Source: JAJTFA01 sp051715425 (GTDB taxonomy: Bacteria; Bacteroidota; Bacteroidia; UKL13-3). From it: a DNA stretch of 64,000 nt. Made by a program: the position numbers and the translations under genes. Shown one piece after another: positions 24,088 to 32,940 of this stretch. Positions within the stretch are counted from its first letter, which is position 1. Each line of letters begins with the position of its first letter. A model generated the notes under the pieces. It was not told the origin of the DNA, did no database searches, and saw only the letters and a program-made list of their open reading frames with translations. The stretch lies in NCBI GenBank assembly GCA_051715425.1, contig JBPXJS010000044.1:1-64000 (forward strand), given 5' to 3'.

Positions 24088-25575
24088 TTACTTCATATTT
24101 AAATAAGCCGGCCATACCTTTGGATCGGCAACCAGCACGGGCACCTTACCGCTGTGATCCATCCGAAATCCATCAATCAGGCTACCATTCTGAAAGTCAA
24201 AATCAACTCCGTTTATCAGGTGTTTCTGAAAAAAATAGCTAAGGTCGTCATTCAGGTATTTTTGCACCAAATCAAGAAATAATTCGTCACTGAAAAGTTC
24301 ATTTTTTGTTTCACAGGTTGCCAGCAGTTCACGCATCAGGTCATCCAATGATTTTTCTCCTTTCGATTGTTTTATCATCTGATTATCCAGCCAGAAGGCA
24401 AAAATAGCACCACGCCTGTAAGGTATCTTTTCAATATTCCGGCTTTCCCAAAAACGATCCTTAATCACATAATTGGGTTGGTTTCTTTCAGGATTTTCCC
24501 AATGTTTTTTTAATACATCAGCATTAAAGGAGTTTAACCATTCTTCCTTTGTTATATCGTTGCTACGTAACCGGTTTTTATAGGTATAATAATCGGTAAA
24601 GCCCTCGGTAAACCAATAATTAAGCTCTTCGTGTTTGGCTTTTATTTTACCACCAATCCAGTCGTGCATCATTTCATGATTCAACACATAATTTAAAACA
24701 TCCCAGCTATTAAAAGGATTATTGCTCGACTGAATAAGAAATCCATTTTTAATACCAGATCCATTCATGTCTTGCCATTCAACACTGCTATCATTCACGG
24801 TGATCAAAGGGGTCATAAAAACGGTGTACATGGATAAGCGGTGATCGTTCCAGAATTTTCGCTGGGTGATGATTGTTTTTTGTAAGGCGGCAAATATTCG
24901 CTCATCGGCATAATTGTTTAACCATTGACCTCTGATTACAAAATATACCGGCTGGTTTTGGTGCTGAAACTGATAAATCCGGTAATCGCCACCAACAAAA
25001 AGGGAATGATAAAGTTCACTCCACAGTTTAATTTTAATCAGGGTTTGTTTTTGATGACCTGTACCAAAGGTGTTGTGTATGGTAAAGTTTGATGGAAAAT
25101 TTACCCAGTTTATTTCTGCTGTTAGTTCGGGGGCAATATTGGCATTGTCGAAAATAACTTCCGGCACGGTAAATAAGCTCTGACCTAGAATATGGAAGTA
25201 GTTGTTTTTTAAACGCGGCCTGTTTGGGGTCTCTTTTATCTTTTCGGTGTAATCCTGCCGTATGCGGTAGTTAAAAACAATATGGGTTTGCCTGGGGTGG
25301 TAAACAATCATTCGGTTGCTGTCGGGTACCATTTTAAACGTGTAGCCGGGGTTCTCTTCCTTTAATACGCGCACGCAATTCATCAGGTTCTCTTCTCCCC
25401 AAAAAGCGTTGGAATAATGGAAATAGGTAGAGTCGGAGGCTTTTTTAGCCTGATACCGCACCTCAACCCTCAACCCTTCAGATGCCATATTGTTGTTGTA
25501 AAAAACCCGGTAAGATACCTTGGTTTGTGCCACACATAAGGAGGGTAACAAAAGGAGTAAAAGTTGTTTAAGCAT
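24088..25575 (-). CDS. Secreted gluzincin metallopeptidase (M1-like)
   Basis: The protein is 495 aa with a signal peptide (MLKQLLLLLLPSLCVAQ). The zinc motif HEMMHDW (His300 and His304) is followed by the third ligand in NYWFTEGFTDYYTYK, the HExxH-(18)-E spacing of clan MA(E), families M1/M61. The N-terminal half is beta-rich as in these families. It is probably a periplasmic aminopeptidase; the substrate is not predictable. It is convergent with the SRPBCC gene. Confidence 0.85.
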   Translation of the reverse strand: MLKQLLLLLLPSLCVAQTKVSYRVFYNNNMASEGLRVEVRYQAKKASDSTYFHYSNAFWGEENLMNCVRVLKEENPGYTFKMVPDSNRMIVYHPRQTHIVFNYRIRQDYTEKIKETPNRPRLKNNYFHILGQSLFTVPEVIFDNANIAPELTAEINWVNFPSNFTIHNTFGTGHQKQTLIKIKLWSELYHSLFVGGDYRIYQFQHQNQPVYFVIRGQWLNNYADERIFAALQKTIITQRKFWNDHRLSMYTVFMTPLITVNDSSVEWQDMNGSGIKNGFLIQSSNNPFNSWDVLNYVLNHEMMHDWIGGKIKAKHEELNYWFTEGFTDYYTYKNRLRSNDITKEEWLNSFNADVLKKHWENPERNQPNYVIKDRFWESRNIEKIPYRRGAIFAFWLDNQMIKQSKGEKSLDDLMRELLATCETKNELFSDELFLDLVQKYLNDDLSYFFQKHLINGVDFDFQNGSLIDGFRMDHSGKVPVLVADPKVWPAYLNMK

Positions 25576-25933
25576 GGTTGGTTAATACAATAAACTGTTT
25601 TTAAAGGATCAATTTACAATAACACAAAGAAAAGAAAAACAGACTGTTTTTGTAACCGTTTCACTATAAAACAGGTTTGATTTATCCGTGTACAAACGTT
25701 TACAAACGTGTACTTCCGGATATAAACGGAAAACATACGGATAATGATTTTGTTCTGGTACAATTTTGCATCGTCAATTCAAACAATGGTAAAAAACAAA
25801 CCAGGTATGAAAAGACAACTGCTTTCCGGCCGCCAGATTTGCAAGGGCGCCCGCAAGATATGGAGTCGGTTAGCGGAAACTTTATTTTTAATCCGCCTGA
25901 TGCAAATAGCAAAGGGCATAAACAAAAACAACT
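25576..25933. other. 358-bp non-coding gap before ssb
   Basis: No convincing gene is seen. At 25691-25709 the 9-mer TACAAACGT occurs twice with a 10-bp period, followed by CGGATA and TACGGATA copies near 25717-25743. One-turn spacing suggests a protein-binding site, possibly for ssb or the divergent peptidase gene. An open frame through this gap (25677-25937) has no start signal or family resemblance. Confidence 0.4.
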
Positions 25934-26275
25934 ATGAATAGTTTAAGAAACAGCGTTCGCCTTATTGGCCGCTTAGGACAAAGCCCGGATGTAAAAAACT
26001 TTACCGGAGGAAAAACACTTGCCAAATGTTCCATTGCCACCACTGAAAGCTACAAAAATGAAAGTGGCGAAAAAGTAGAAGAAACCCAGTGGCATAATAT
26101 TGTGGCCTGGGGTAAGCAGGCACAGATTATTGAGAAGTACGTGAAAAAAGGCCAGGAAGTGGCTATTGAAGGTAAACTGATTACACGCTCTTACAACGAT
26201 AAGGAAGGCAACAAACGCTATGCTACAGAAATTGTGGTAAACGAAGTATTGCTGCTTGGTGCCAAAAAGGATTAA
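25934..26275 (+). CDS. ssb: Single-stranded DNA-binding protein, tail-less
   Basis: The protein is 113 aa, a single OB fold (MNSLRNSVRLIGRLGQSPDV, then WHNIVAWGKQAQIIEKYVKK, AIEGKLITRSYNDKEG). It ends VLLLGAKKD directly after the last strand, so the flexible linker and acidic tip (DDDIPF type) that recruit repair partners are missing. Bacteroidota often have more than one SSB, so this may be the accessory one. The recQ and dprA genes follow on the same strand. Confidence 0.95.
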   Translation: MNSLRNSVRLIGRLGQSPDVKNFTGGKTLAKCSIATTESYKNESGEKVEETQWHNIVAWGKQAQIIEKYVKKGQEVAIEGKLITRSYNDKEGNKRYATEIVVNEVLLLGAKKD

Positions 26276-26449
26276 GGGTGATACCTCCTTCAGATTTCCG
26301 GATTGCGCAGTGTGATACCTGCGTAATCACGGAAACAGGAGGGTTAAAACCAACACGGGAAAAAGAGAGTGTCCAACCGGTGAAGGCTTTATAAAAGATA
26401 TGTATTTCACCACGCGGATTTTTATATTATTCATGTTTATTTGTTCCAT

Positions 26450-28870
26450 ATGAGCACGGCACAACAATTATTAAAGCAGTATTTTGGATATGATGAATTT
26501 CGGGGGCTACAGCAGCAAATTGTTGAGCATGTTACCGCAGGGAAAGATTGTCTGGTACTCATGCCCACCGGTGGGGGGAAAAGCATCTGCTATCAGATCC
26601 CGGCTCTTTCTTTTGACGGACTAACCATTGTGGTTTCTCCGCTTATTTCTTTAATGAAAGATCAGGTAGATGCGCTGCGTGCAAATGGTATTCAGGCGGC
26701 TTACCTCAACAGTTCGCTTACCTGGCAGCAGGAGCAGGAGATTGCCGCCCTGTGTTTTCACAGCAAGTTAAAAATTCTCTACCTCTCTCCCGAGAAAGCA
26801 CTCGCATTGCTTGATCAGTTTCTTACCAAACTGCATATCTCTTTAATTGCCATAGATGAGGCTCATTGTGTAAGCCAGTGGGGGCATGATTTTCGTCCGG
26901 AGTACAAAGAGCTTAGCCGCTTGCGCAAAACATTCTCAAAAGTGCCAATGATGGCGCTAACCGCCACGGCAGATAAAATTACCCGTCAGGATATTCTTAC
27001 CCTGCTGGGTTTGCATCAGCCTGAATTGTTTATTGCTTCTTTTGACCGGCCCAACCTCTCCCTAACTGTTAGGCAGGGTTTAAATAAGAAGGAAAAATTG
27101 CGGGATATCATTCGCCTGATAGAAAGGCATCCAAATGAAAGTGGGATTATTTATTGCACCTCAAGAAAAACAGTTGATGCCCTTACCTTAGAGCTCCGGC
27201 AGGCAGGCATCAAGGCAAAGTCATACCATGCTGGTTTGAGCAGTGAAGAACGAAGCGAGGCACAGGAGGCATTTATTAATGATCAGATTGAAGTGGTATG
27301 TGCCACCATTGCATTTGGAATGGGCATTGATAAAAGCAATGTGCGTTTTGTGGTTCATTTTAACCTGCCAAAATCAATTGAGGGTTATTACCAGGAAATT
27401 GGGCGTGGGGGTAGGGATGGCCTGCCATGTGATACTGTTTTGTATTACTCTCTGGGCGATGTGATGATGCTGAGGCAATTTGCAGAAGCCAGTGGTCAGC
27501 AGGAGGTGAATATAGAAAAGCTTAAACGTATGCAGGATTTTGCCGAAGCTGCTCACTGCAGGAGAAGAATATTATTGAGTTATTTCGGTCAGCAACATAC
27601 CGAAAATTGTGGCAACTGTGATATATGCCTTCATCCGCCAAAAACATTTGATGGCACCTTACTTGCTCAAAAAGCCCTCTCTGCATTGGAACGTGTCCGT
27701 TTGTCGGGAGTAAATGCCGGGATGTACCTGCTGATTGATGTGTTGAGGGGAATGAAGCATAAAGAAATTCTGGAACGCAAACTCGATCAGATAAAAACCT
27801 ATGGTGCAGGTGCAGATATTTCCAATAAGGCCTGGTACAATTATCTGATGCAAATGATTCAACTTGGCGCTATGGAAATTGCCTATAACGAAGGCAATAC
27901 ACTCAGGCTAACCACTTTTGGCGACCTGATTTTAAAAGGGAAGTTTGAACTGCCGCTACACGCCTTTGTTGAAGACAAAAAGGGCTTTATTAAACCGGAG
28001 GGTAAATCCTATACAAGTACAGAAATGCCTGGTAAAGCCAACGACTCGGTAAACCTGTACGAGGCATTAAGAAAATTGCGAAAACAAATTGCAGATGAGT
28101 TACACCTGGCACCCTATATCATTTTTCATGATGCCACATTAAAAGAAATGGTAGAAACAGTGCCTCACACAGAAGAGGAAATGTTGATGGTGAACGGGGT
28201 TTCATTTACCAAAATGGAAAGGTATGGATACCGCTTTTTGGAAATAACGTCAATGTATTCCAGGTTAAATCAACCTGCGGACGATACCCAATATTTGCTG
28301 TCGCAAGAGCGCCTGAAGGCCTATATGGATGAATTGCTGGAGAAAGAACTCCGCTTCAGTGCAGCAGTGGTGGGTAAGGTATTAACCGGCTCTTTGGAAA
28401 AATCCTATGCCGGTATTGCTTCCGCAGTTTCTTTTCGTGGATTATTAGCCGGGCGCTTAACCTATGCGGAGGTAAGCAAACTGATTAAACCATTTTATGC
28501 GCCATTTGAACAAGCCATAAAAGAAGAACAGCGAAAGTTAAGTCCTACTGAGGAGGAATTGGCTGCACAGAGAATAAAAGTGGAATCATATTTTCATGCA
28601 GAGGCTTTTAATCATCTTACAGATGATCAGATTGAAACAATCAGAAATCAGGTGAATCAGATTCCCATGCAGAAAACAGATGAATCCCTGACCGATGGCA
28701 TAAAAGAACTAAGAAAACGCTTTCCGCGATCTCATGAGCCCTGGAATGAAAGGGAGATTGAACTAATAAAACATATGGTAGAGCAATGCAATAACCTGGA
28801 ACTTATTGTATCTGTATTTGGGCGAAGCAGCAATTCTGTACTGGTCATTAGCAGCAAATGGATTGCATAA
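26450..28870 (+). CDS. recQ: ATP-dependent DNA helicase RecQ
   Basis: The protein is 806 aa from the ATG at 26450. Walker A is MPTGGGKSICYQ (41-45) and the DEAH box IDEAHCVSQWGHDF (136-139). The helicase C domain has FGMGIDKSNVRFVVH and QEIGRGGRDG. Zinc ligands lie in HCRRRILLSYFG and ENCGNCDICLHPP, then come a winged-helix (RQC) and an HRDC domain. About 200 extra C-terminal residues compared with E. coli RecQ end in a Trp-containing helical segment (HEPWNEREIELIKHMVEQCN). It is a recombinational repair 3'-5' helicase. Confidence 0.97.
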   Translation: MSTAQQLLKQYFGYDEFRGLQQQIVEHVTAGKDCLVLMPTGGGKSICYQIPALSFDGLTIVVSPLISLMKDQVDALRANGIQAAYLNSSLTWQQEQEIAALCFHSKLKILYLSPEKALALLDQFLTKLHISLIAIDEAHCVSQWGHDFRPEYKELSRLRKTFSKVPMMALTATADKITRQDILTLLGLHQPELFIASFDRPNLSLTVRQGLNKKEKLRDIIRLIERHPNESGIIYCTSRKTVDALTLELRQAGIKAKSYHAGLSSEERSEAQEAFINDQIEVVCATIAFGMGIDKSNVRFVVHFNLPKSIEGYYQEIGRGGRDGLPCDTVLYYSLGDVMMLRQFAEASGQQEVNIEKLKRMQDFAEAAHCRRRILLSYFGQQHTENCGNCDICLHPPKTFDGTLLAQKALSALERVRLSGVNAGMYLLIDVLRGMKHKEILERKLDQIKTYGAGADISNKAWYNYLMQMIQLGAMEIAYNEGNTLRLTTFGDLILKGKFELPLHAFVEDKKGFIKPEGKSYTSTEMPGKANDSVNLYEALRKLRKQIADELHLAPYIIFHDATLKEMVETVPHTEEEMLMVNGVSFTKMERYGYRFLEITSMYSRLNQPADDTQYLLSQERLKAYMDELLEKELRFSAAVVGKVLTGSLEKSYAGIASAVSFRGLLAGRLTYAEVSKLIKPFYAPFEQAIKEEQRKLSPTEEELAAQRIKVESYFHAEAFNHLTDDQIETIRNQVNQIPMQKTDESLTDGIKELRKRFPRSHEPWNEREIELIKHMVEQCNNLELIVSVFGRSSNSVLVISSKWIA

Positions 28871-28901
28871 TTAATTACACGTAGTTTTAAATAAGTAAAA
28901 T

Positions 28902-30026
28902 ATGGTGGCCCAGGTGGGAAAGGTCAGTCAGCAACAGGATTTGTTGTTTCAGATAGCGATTTGTCAAATTCCTGGTATTGGGGATGTACTGGCTAAAAAT
29001 CTGATCAGTTATTGCGGGAGCGCAGAGGCTGTATTCAGGCAAAAAAAGTCAAAGCTATTGCGTATTCCCGGAATCGGGGAACGCCTCGCTGATGCGATAG
29101 CCGGATTTAACAATTTTTCTGATGCCGAAAAAGAAATCAGGTTTATAGAAAAGCACCAGATAAAGCCGCTGTGTTACCTCGATAAGGAATATCCGGTTCG
29201 CTTAAAACATTTTGCGGAGTCGCCTGTGATGCTGTATTACCTCGGTAATGCCGATCTGAACAATGCAAAAATTGTAGGAATAGTGGGTACCCGCAAAGCA
29301 AGCGATTATGGGAAATCTTTTGTAGATCAGTTATGTGAAGATTTAGCCGTAAGCGGTTGCCTTATTGTTAGCGGACTTGCCTATGGGATTGATATCCATG
29401 CGCACCGGGCGGCATTAAAAAACAACCTGCCTACTGTTGGCGTATTGGCTCATGGATTAGATCGGATTTACCCCGGGCAGCATAAAGCTACCGCAAAAAA
29501 AATGTTGGAGCAGGGAGGATTGCTTACCGAGTTTGTAAGTGGAACCAATCCCGACAGGGAAAACTTTCCCAAACGCAATCGCATTGTGGCCGGCTTGTGT
29601 GATGTGCTTATTGTAGCCGAAACAGCTATAAAAGGGGGGGCTATGATTACAGCAGAAATAGCCAATTATTTTAATAAGGATGTAATGGCACTTCCCGGCA
29701 GAATTACAGACCTGTATGCCCAAGGCTGCAACCAACTGATTAAATCAAATAAGGCAGCGGTAATAACCGGTGTTAATGACCTGTTTGATTTGATGAACTG
29801 GGACTTCGGTGAAAAACAATATCCGGTGCAGGCCAAATTGCCGCTTGATCTTACCGAGGATGAAAAGGAAATTATGCAATATATCAGAAACAAAGGCCGG
29901 GTTGGCATTGATGATATTGCATTTGAGTTTCAGATTGATGCCGGTAACCTTTCCTTAAGATTACTTGATATGGAATTTAAAGGTTTAATAAGACATTTAC
30001 CCGGTAAATTTTTTGAATTGGTGTAG
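28902..30026 (+). CDS. dprA: DNA-processing protein DprA
   Basis: The protein is 374 aa. A helix-hairpin-helix/SAM-like N-terminus (SKLLRIPGIGERLADAIAG) precedes the Rossmann-like DprA core (VGIVGTRKASDYGKSF, SGLAYGIDIHAHRAA, NRIVAGLCDVLIVAET, ALPGRITDLYAQGCNQLI). A C-terminal winged helix covers about 315-374. It loads RecA onto incoming single strands during transformation. It starts 32 nt after recQ, so the two may be co-transcribed. Confidence 0.97.
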   Translation: MVAQVGKVSQQQDLLFQIAICQIPGIGDVLAKNLISYCGSAEAVFRQKKSKLLRIPGIGERLADAIAGFNNFSDAEKEIRFIEKHQIKPLCYLDKEYPVRLKHFAESPVMLYYLGNADLNNAKIVGIVGTRKASDYGKSFVDQLCEDLAVSGCLIVSGLAYGIDIHAHRAALKNNLPTVGVLAHGLDRIYPGQHKATAKKMLEQGGLLTEFVSGTNPDRENFPKRNRIVAGLCDVLIVAETAIKGGAMITAEIANYFNKDVMALPGRITDLYAQGCNQLIKSNKAAVITGVNDLFDLMNWDFGEKQYPVQAKLPLDLTEDEKEIMQYIRNKGRVGIDDIAFEFQIDAGNLSLRLLDMEFKGLIRHLPGKFFELV

Positions 30027-30031
30027 TTTTG
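30024..30031 (+). promoter_or_regulatory. -7 box next to phoA start
   Basis: TAGTTTTG overlaps the dprA stop codon and ends 4 nt before the phoA ATG. It has no clear -33. It may give a leaderless phoA mRNA separate from dprA. Confidence 0.45.
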
Positions 30032-30035
30032 TGTC

Positions 30036-31115
30036 ATGCAAAAAATCAGAACTACTTTTTTTCTGTTGGCTTTAGGTTTTGTGGCCATTGCCAATTTCTC
30101 TTTTAAACAAGCTGGTCCGGTAAAACCCCGTAAGGTTATTTTATTGATAGGAGATGGAATGGGCCTTGCACAAATTTCCGGAGCCATGTCATTCTTTAAA
30201 GGCAGAAATGCATTTGAGCGTTTTCGGGTAATCGGGTTTAGCAAAACATCTTCCGGTGATGATTATGTTACCGATAGCGGGGCCGGGGCTACTGCTTTTG
30301 CCATAGGTAAAAAAGCATATAATGGTGCAATTGGAGTTGATAAAGACAGCATTAGCCATATTAACCTGTTTGAACTGGCAAAAAAGAAAGGATTATCTAC
30401 CGGTGTGGCTGTTACCTCATCGGTGGTACATGCAACTCCTGCTTCTTTCTATAGTCATATGTTCAGCAGGAGGTGGTATGAAAAAATTGCAGCCTCATTG
30501 CTTGATGGATATTGCGATATTGCAATTGGCGGAGGATATGAGTTTTTTACAAACCGCACTGATAAACGTAACTTATTAAAGGAACTTTCTGCAAAGGGGT
30601 TTCTTACTATTGCTGATAGTACCAAATGGCATGACCCCACGGCTCCAAAGCTTATTTATCTTGCCGCTGCAGACGGGATGCCTAAAATGCAGCAGGGGCG
30701 TGGAGATTTTTTAAGAAAAGCTTCGGCATTGGCCATGCGCAACCTGAATGCCAACCCCAAAGGCTATTTGTTAATGATTGAAGGCTCGCAGATTGATTGG
30801 GGTGGACATGATATGGACTTTGATTATATGAAGGCTGAATTGCTCGATTTTAATGAGGTACTGAATATGGTGCTTGATGAAGCTGAAAAAGATGGAAACA
30901 CCTTGGTTATTGTTACTGCCGACCATGAAACAGGTGGACTTGCCTTAACCGAAAACGCCAAAAATCACCAAACCTTTATCCCGAAATACACATACAATGA
31001 GCATACGGGCATTATGGTTCCGGTATTTGCTTTTGGCCCCGGGGCTGAAACCTTTGGGGGGATTTATGAGAATACCGACATATTTTACAAGATTAAAAAC
31101 TTAATGGGGTTATAA
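30036..31115 (+). CDS. phoA: Alkaline phosphatase
   Basis: The protein is 359 aa with a signal sequence (MQKIRTTFFLLALGFVAIAN). Metal and catalytic motifs are LLIGDGMG (Asp40), VTDSGAGATAFAIG (nucleophile Ser81), EGSQIDWGGHDMDFDYM and VTADHETGG. It is a periplasmic phosphomonoesterase releasing phosphate. It ends TAATG, sharing one base with the next start, so translation is coupled. No Pho-box was identified. Confidence 0.95.
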   Translation: MQKIRTTFFLLALGFVAIANFSFKQAGPVKPRKVILLIGDGMGLAQISGAMSFFKGRNAFERFRVIGFSKTSSGDDYVTDSGAGATAFAIGKKAYNGAIGVDKDSISHINLFELAKKKGLSTGVAVTSSVVHATPASFYSHMFSRRWYEKIAASLLDGYCDIAIGGGYEFFTNRTDKRNLLKELSAKGFLTIADSTKWHDPTAPKLIYLAAADGMPKMQQGRGDFLRKASALAMRNLNANPKGYLLMIEGSQIDWGGHDMDFDYMKAELLDFNEVLNMVLDEAEKDGNTLVIVTADHETGGLALTENAKNHQTFIPKYTYNEHTGIMVPVFAFGPGAETFGGIYENTDIFYKIKNLMGL

Positions 31116-31363
31116 TGGAACCAAAACTGATCTGGTTATTACTGGCTGTTGCCGCTATTGTGCTATTTTTTTATGTGGTGCTGCCTAAGTTAAACCTGGG
31201 CCACAAAAGTGCCCTCATCTTCCGTTCGGTAATTTTTGCCGCAATGATGATTTACCTGGGGATAGATTTTATTCAAAAAGAAAAATACGCTTATTTGGCT
31301 GTGCTTGCTATAGGTACCATTGGTTTTGTGCTGATGGTAACGAATACAAAACCCAAAAAATAA
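31115..31363 (+). CDS. Small three-helix membrane protein
   Basis: The protein is 82 aa with three hydrophobic segments (LIWLLLAVAAIVLFFYVVLP, SALIFRSVIFAAMMIYLGID, YLAVLAIGTIGFVLMV). Its ATG overlaps the phoA stop by 1 nt, which implies co-expression. I recognise no family; a role with PhoA is only inferred. Confidence 0.8.
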   Translation: MEPKLIWLLLAVAAIVLFFYVVLPKLNLGHKSALIFRSVIFAAMMIYLGIDFIQKEKYAYLAVLAIGTIGFVLMVTNTKPKK

Positions 31364-31384
31364 ACCCCGGAACAAGCCGGGGTT
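31363..31384. terminator. Terminator between convergent genes
   Basis: A perfect 8-bp stem (AACCCCGG with CCGGGGTT), a 6-nt loop and a weak T-run. It lies between the phoA pair and the GH25 gene. Confidence 0.65.
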
Positions 31385-31409
31385 CTATATATGAAAATTG
31401 AAAATCAAC

Positions 31410-32186
31410 CTATTTTTTGCATAACTCTTTGAGGTCGTCCAGTTCACCTTTAAACACATTAAAGTCAACTGTTCCTCTGATTCCATTAACACGGCCCCTG
31501 TCGCTATGCTGCCAGAAATGCCATTCGTTCATTTTGTAATTCAGATCTGGTGTTTTATAGTGGGCAATCCACAATGGATATTTCTTAAATTCGCTACCCA
31601 TGAGGTATGATTTAAAGAAGCCATAATTGGTGTAAAGGATGGGTGTCATGCCATATTTCTTTTCTACCAGCACCAGCCAGCGCTTCAGGTTTTTCTTTAA
31701 ACGCGCGGGAGGGCAACTTCCCCTCATTTCAATATCAAGTACAGGAGGCAAATCGCCTTTTTCCAATTTGGGCACCATACGGAAAAACAAGCTGGCCTGC
31801 TCATCAGCAGTAAGGTGAGGCCTGTAAAAATGGTAAGCTCCTCTCAATAAACCTGCTTCCTTGGCTTCTCTCCAGTTTTCTTTAAAATAATCATCAACCA
31901 CGGTGCGGCCTTCTGAAGCTTTAATAAAAGCAAAACTGAAGGATACGTCTTTATGGCTCATCTTACTAACTGCTTCCCAGTCAATATCTCTTTGGTGGCG
32001 CGATACATCAATACCATGCAATTCGTAGTCGGATGGGATATCAATACCAAAAGTAGGATAAGATGGTGAACTGGTAATATGGGTTGAACCAGATTCAGCG
32101 GTTGCTCTTCTGTTGGTTAGCAATAATAATGAGCCTCCCAACGTGAGCACCGACAATGCGCCTAAAATAAATACGTTACCTTTCAT
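31410..32186 (-). CDS. GH25 lysozyme-like muramidase
   Basis: The protein is 258 aa from the ATG at 32186. One N-terminal membrane or signal segment (VFILGALSVLTLGGSLLLL) is followed by the GH25 barrel: HGIDVSRHQRDIDW (Asp60), FIKASEG (Glu92) and PVLDIEMRG (Asp151, Glu153) as candidate catalytic residues, then YTNYGFFKSYL and LWIAHY. It would cleave the NAM-NAG bond of peptidoglycan in the periplasm, for remodelling or as an effector. Confidence 0.93.
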   Translation of the reverse strand: MKGNVFILGALSVLTLGGSLLLLTNRRATAESGSTHITSSPSYPTFGIDIPSDYELHGIDVSRHQRDIDWEAVSKMSHKDVSFSFAFIKASEGRTVVDDYFKENWREAKEAGLLRGAYHFYRPHLTADEQASLFFRMVPKLEKGDLPPVLDIEMRGSCPPARLKKNLKRWLVLVEKKYGMTPILYTNYGFFKSYLMGSEFKKYPLWIAHYKTPDLNYKMNEWHFWQHSDRGRVNGIRGTVDFNVFKGELDDLKELCKK

Positions 32187-32192
32187 TTTTTT

Positions 32193-32200
32193 CAAATCTA
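32193..32200 (-). promoter_or_regulatory. -7 box next to GH25 start
   Basis: The minus strand reads TAGATTTG and ends 6 nt before the ATG at 32186. It supports this start over the TTG at 32195, which lies inside the box. Confidence 0.5.
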
Positions 32201-32342
32201 TGAATCTCCGAATTTAGATGATACAAATGTAATAAATGTGCATAACATGTGCATAATTGTCAACAGATAAACGGGTAATAGTACCTGAAATTGTACAACA
32301 TAAATGAAAGTTTTTGATTTTTAAGCCTTTCTGTTTACCGGG

Positions 32343-32373
32343 GTTGCTTGGTAAGCTTAGAGTTTTTATATTT
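32343..32373 (+). promoter_or_regulatory. Promoter of the tRNA array
   Basis: The -33 TTG (32343-32345), 20 nt, then the -7 box TATATTTG (32366-32373) fit the Bacteroidota consensus. Transcription would start about 95 nt before the first tRNA-like unit. Confidence 0.7.
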
Positions 32374-32474
32374 GCAGCCCTTTTGAGAAAAAGGGGAAAG
32401 AGGGTTCTCATCACCATAATGAGGCAGGAGTACAGGAAACAACAGTTGCGATACTGTAAAAATCGAAAACATAA

Positions 32475-32547
32475 GGCGGGGTAGCTCAGATGGTTAGAGC
32501 GTAGGATTCATATCCGCCAGGTGGCGGACGGCAGTTCAGATACTGCG
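32475..32547 (+). pseudogene. tRNA-Met-like unit 1, truncated
   Basis: Its 5' half is identical to the intact unit through the CAT. The anticodon-arm 3' half is then replaced by TCCGCCAGGTGGCGGA, a 6-bp hairpin. The T-arm is altered and the 3' acceptor strand is missing, so it cannot make a tRNA. Confidence 0.8.
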
Positions 32548-32568
32548 GAATAAAAATCTGAAAAATAT

Positions 32569-32642
32569 GGCGGGGTAGCTCAGATGGTTAGAGCGTAGGA
32601 TTCATAACCCTAAGGTCGGCAGTTCGATTCTGCTCCCCGCTA
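32569..32642 (+). tRNA. tRNA-Met (CAT), only intact unit of the array
   Basis: The 74-nt cloverleaf has acceptor GGCGGGG with CCCCGCT (first pair G-T), D arm GCTC-GAGC, anticodon loop TTCATAA with CAT at 32603-32605, variable AGGTC, T arm GGCAG-CTGCT and discriminator A; CCA is not encoded. The last anticodon-stem pair is A-C. It lacks initiator features (no 1:72 mismatch, no run of three G-C pairs), so it is elongator Met; a lysidine-type Ile-CAT tRNA cannot be excluded. Confidence 0.9.
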
Positions 32643-32654
32643 CTCAAGAAGCTT

Positions 32655-32683
32655 AAAGCCTCACCTATGGTGGGGCTTTTTTA
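32655..32683 (+). terminator. Terminator after unit 2
   Basis: Stem AAGCCTCACC with GGTGGGGCTT around a TAT loop, followed by six T. The same hairpin follows units 3 and 4. Confidence 0.9.
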
Positions 32684-32688
32684 TGTCT

Positions 32689-32768
32689 GGCGGGGTGGCT
32701 CAGATGGTTAGAGCGTAGGATTCATATCCGCAAGTTGGCGGACGGCAGTTCGATTCTGCTCCCCGCTA
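32689..32768 (+). pseudogene. tRNA-Met-like unit 3 with hairpin insertion
   Basis: This 80-nt unit has acceptor, D and T arms like the intact tRNA. After CAT the sequence is TCCGCAAGTTGGCGGA in place of the normal anticodon 3' strand and variable loop. GGAT TCAT ATCC could still form a 4-bp arm with CAT in a tetraloop, unsuited to decoding. Position 9 is G, not A. Confidence 0.8.
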
Positions 32769-32780
32769 CTCAAGAAGCTT

Positions 32781-32809
32781 AAAGCCTCACCTATGGTGGG
32801 GCTTTTTTA
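32781..32809 (+). terminator. Terminator after unit 3
   Basis: An exact copy of the hairpin and T-run following the intact tRNA. Confidence 0.85.
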
Positions 32810-32814
32810 TGTCA

Positions 32815-32894
32815 GGCGGGGTGGCTCAGATGGTTAGAGTGTAGGATTCATATCCGCCAGTTGGCGGACGGCAGTTCGATTCTGCTCCCCGCTA
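32815..32894 (+). pseudogene. tRNA-Met-like unit 4 with hairpin insertion
   Basis: This 80-nt unit is like unit 3 but has TCCGCCAGTTGGCGGA, a perfect 7-bp palindrome, and T in place of C at the end of the D stem (GAGT). The acceptor and T arms are unchanged from the intact gene. Confidence 0.8.
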
Positions 32895-32906
32895 CTCAAG
32901 AAGCTT

Positions 32907-32935
32907 AAAGCCTCACCTATGGTGGGGCTTTTTTA
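32907..32935 (+). terminator. Terminator after unit 4
   Basis: The third copy of the AAGCCTCACC hairpin with T-run. Confidence 0.85.
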
Positions 32936-32940
32936 TGTCA

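Noticed and set aside
25677..25937. 86-codon open frame upstream of ssb
   Set aside because: No ribosome-binding site, odd composition, runs into the ssb start and covers direct repeats; probably non-coding.
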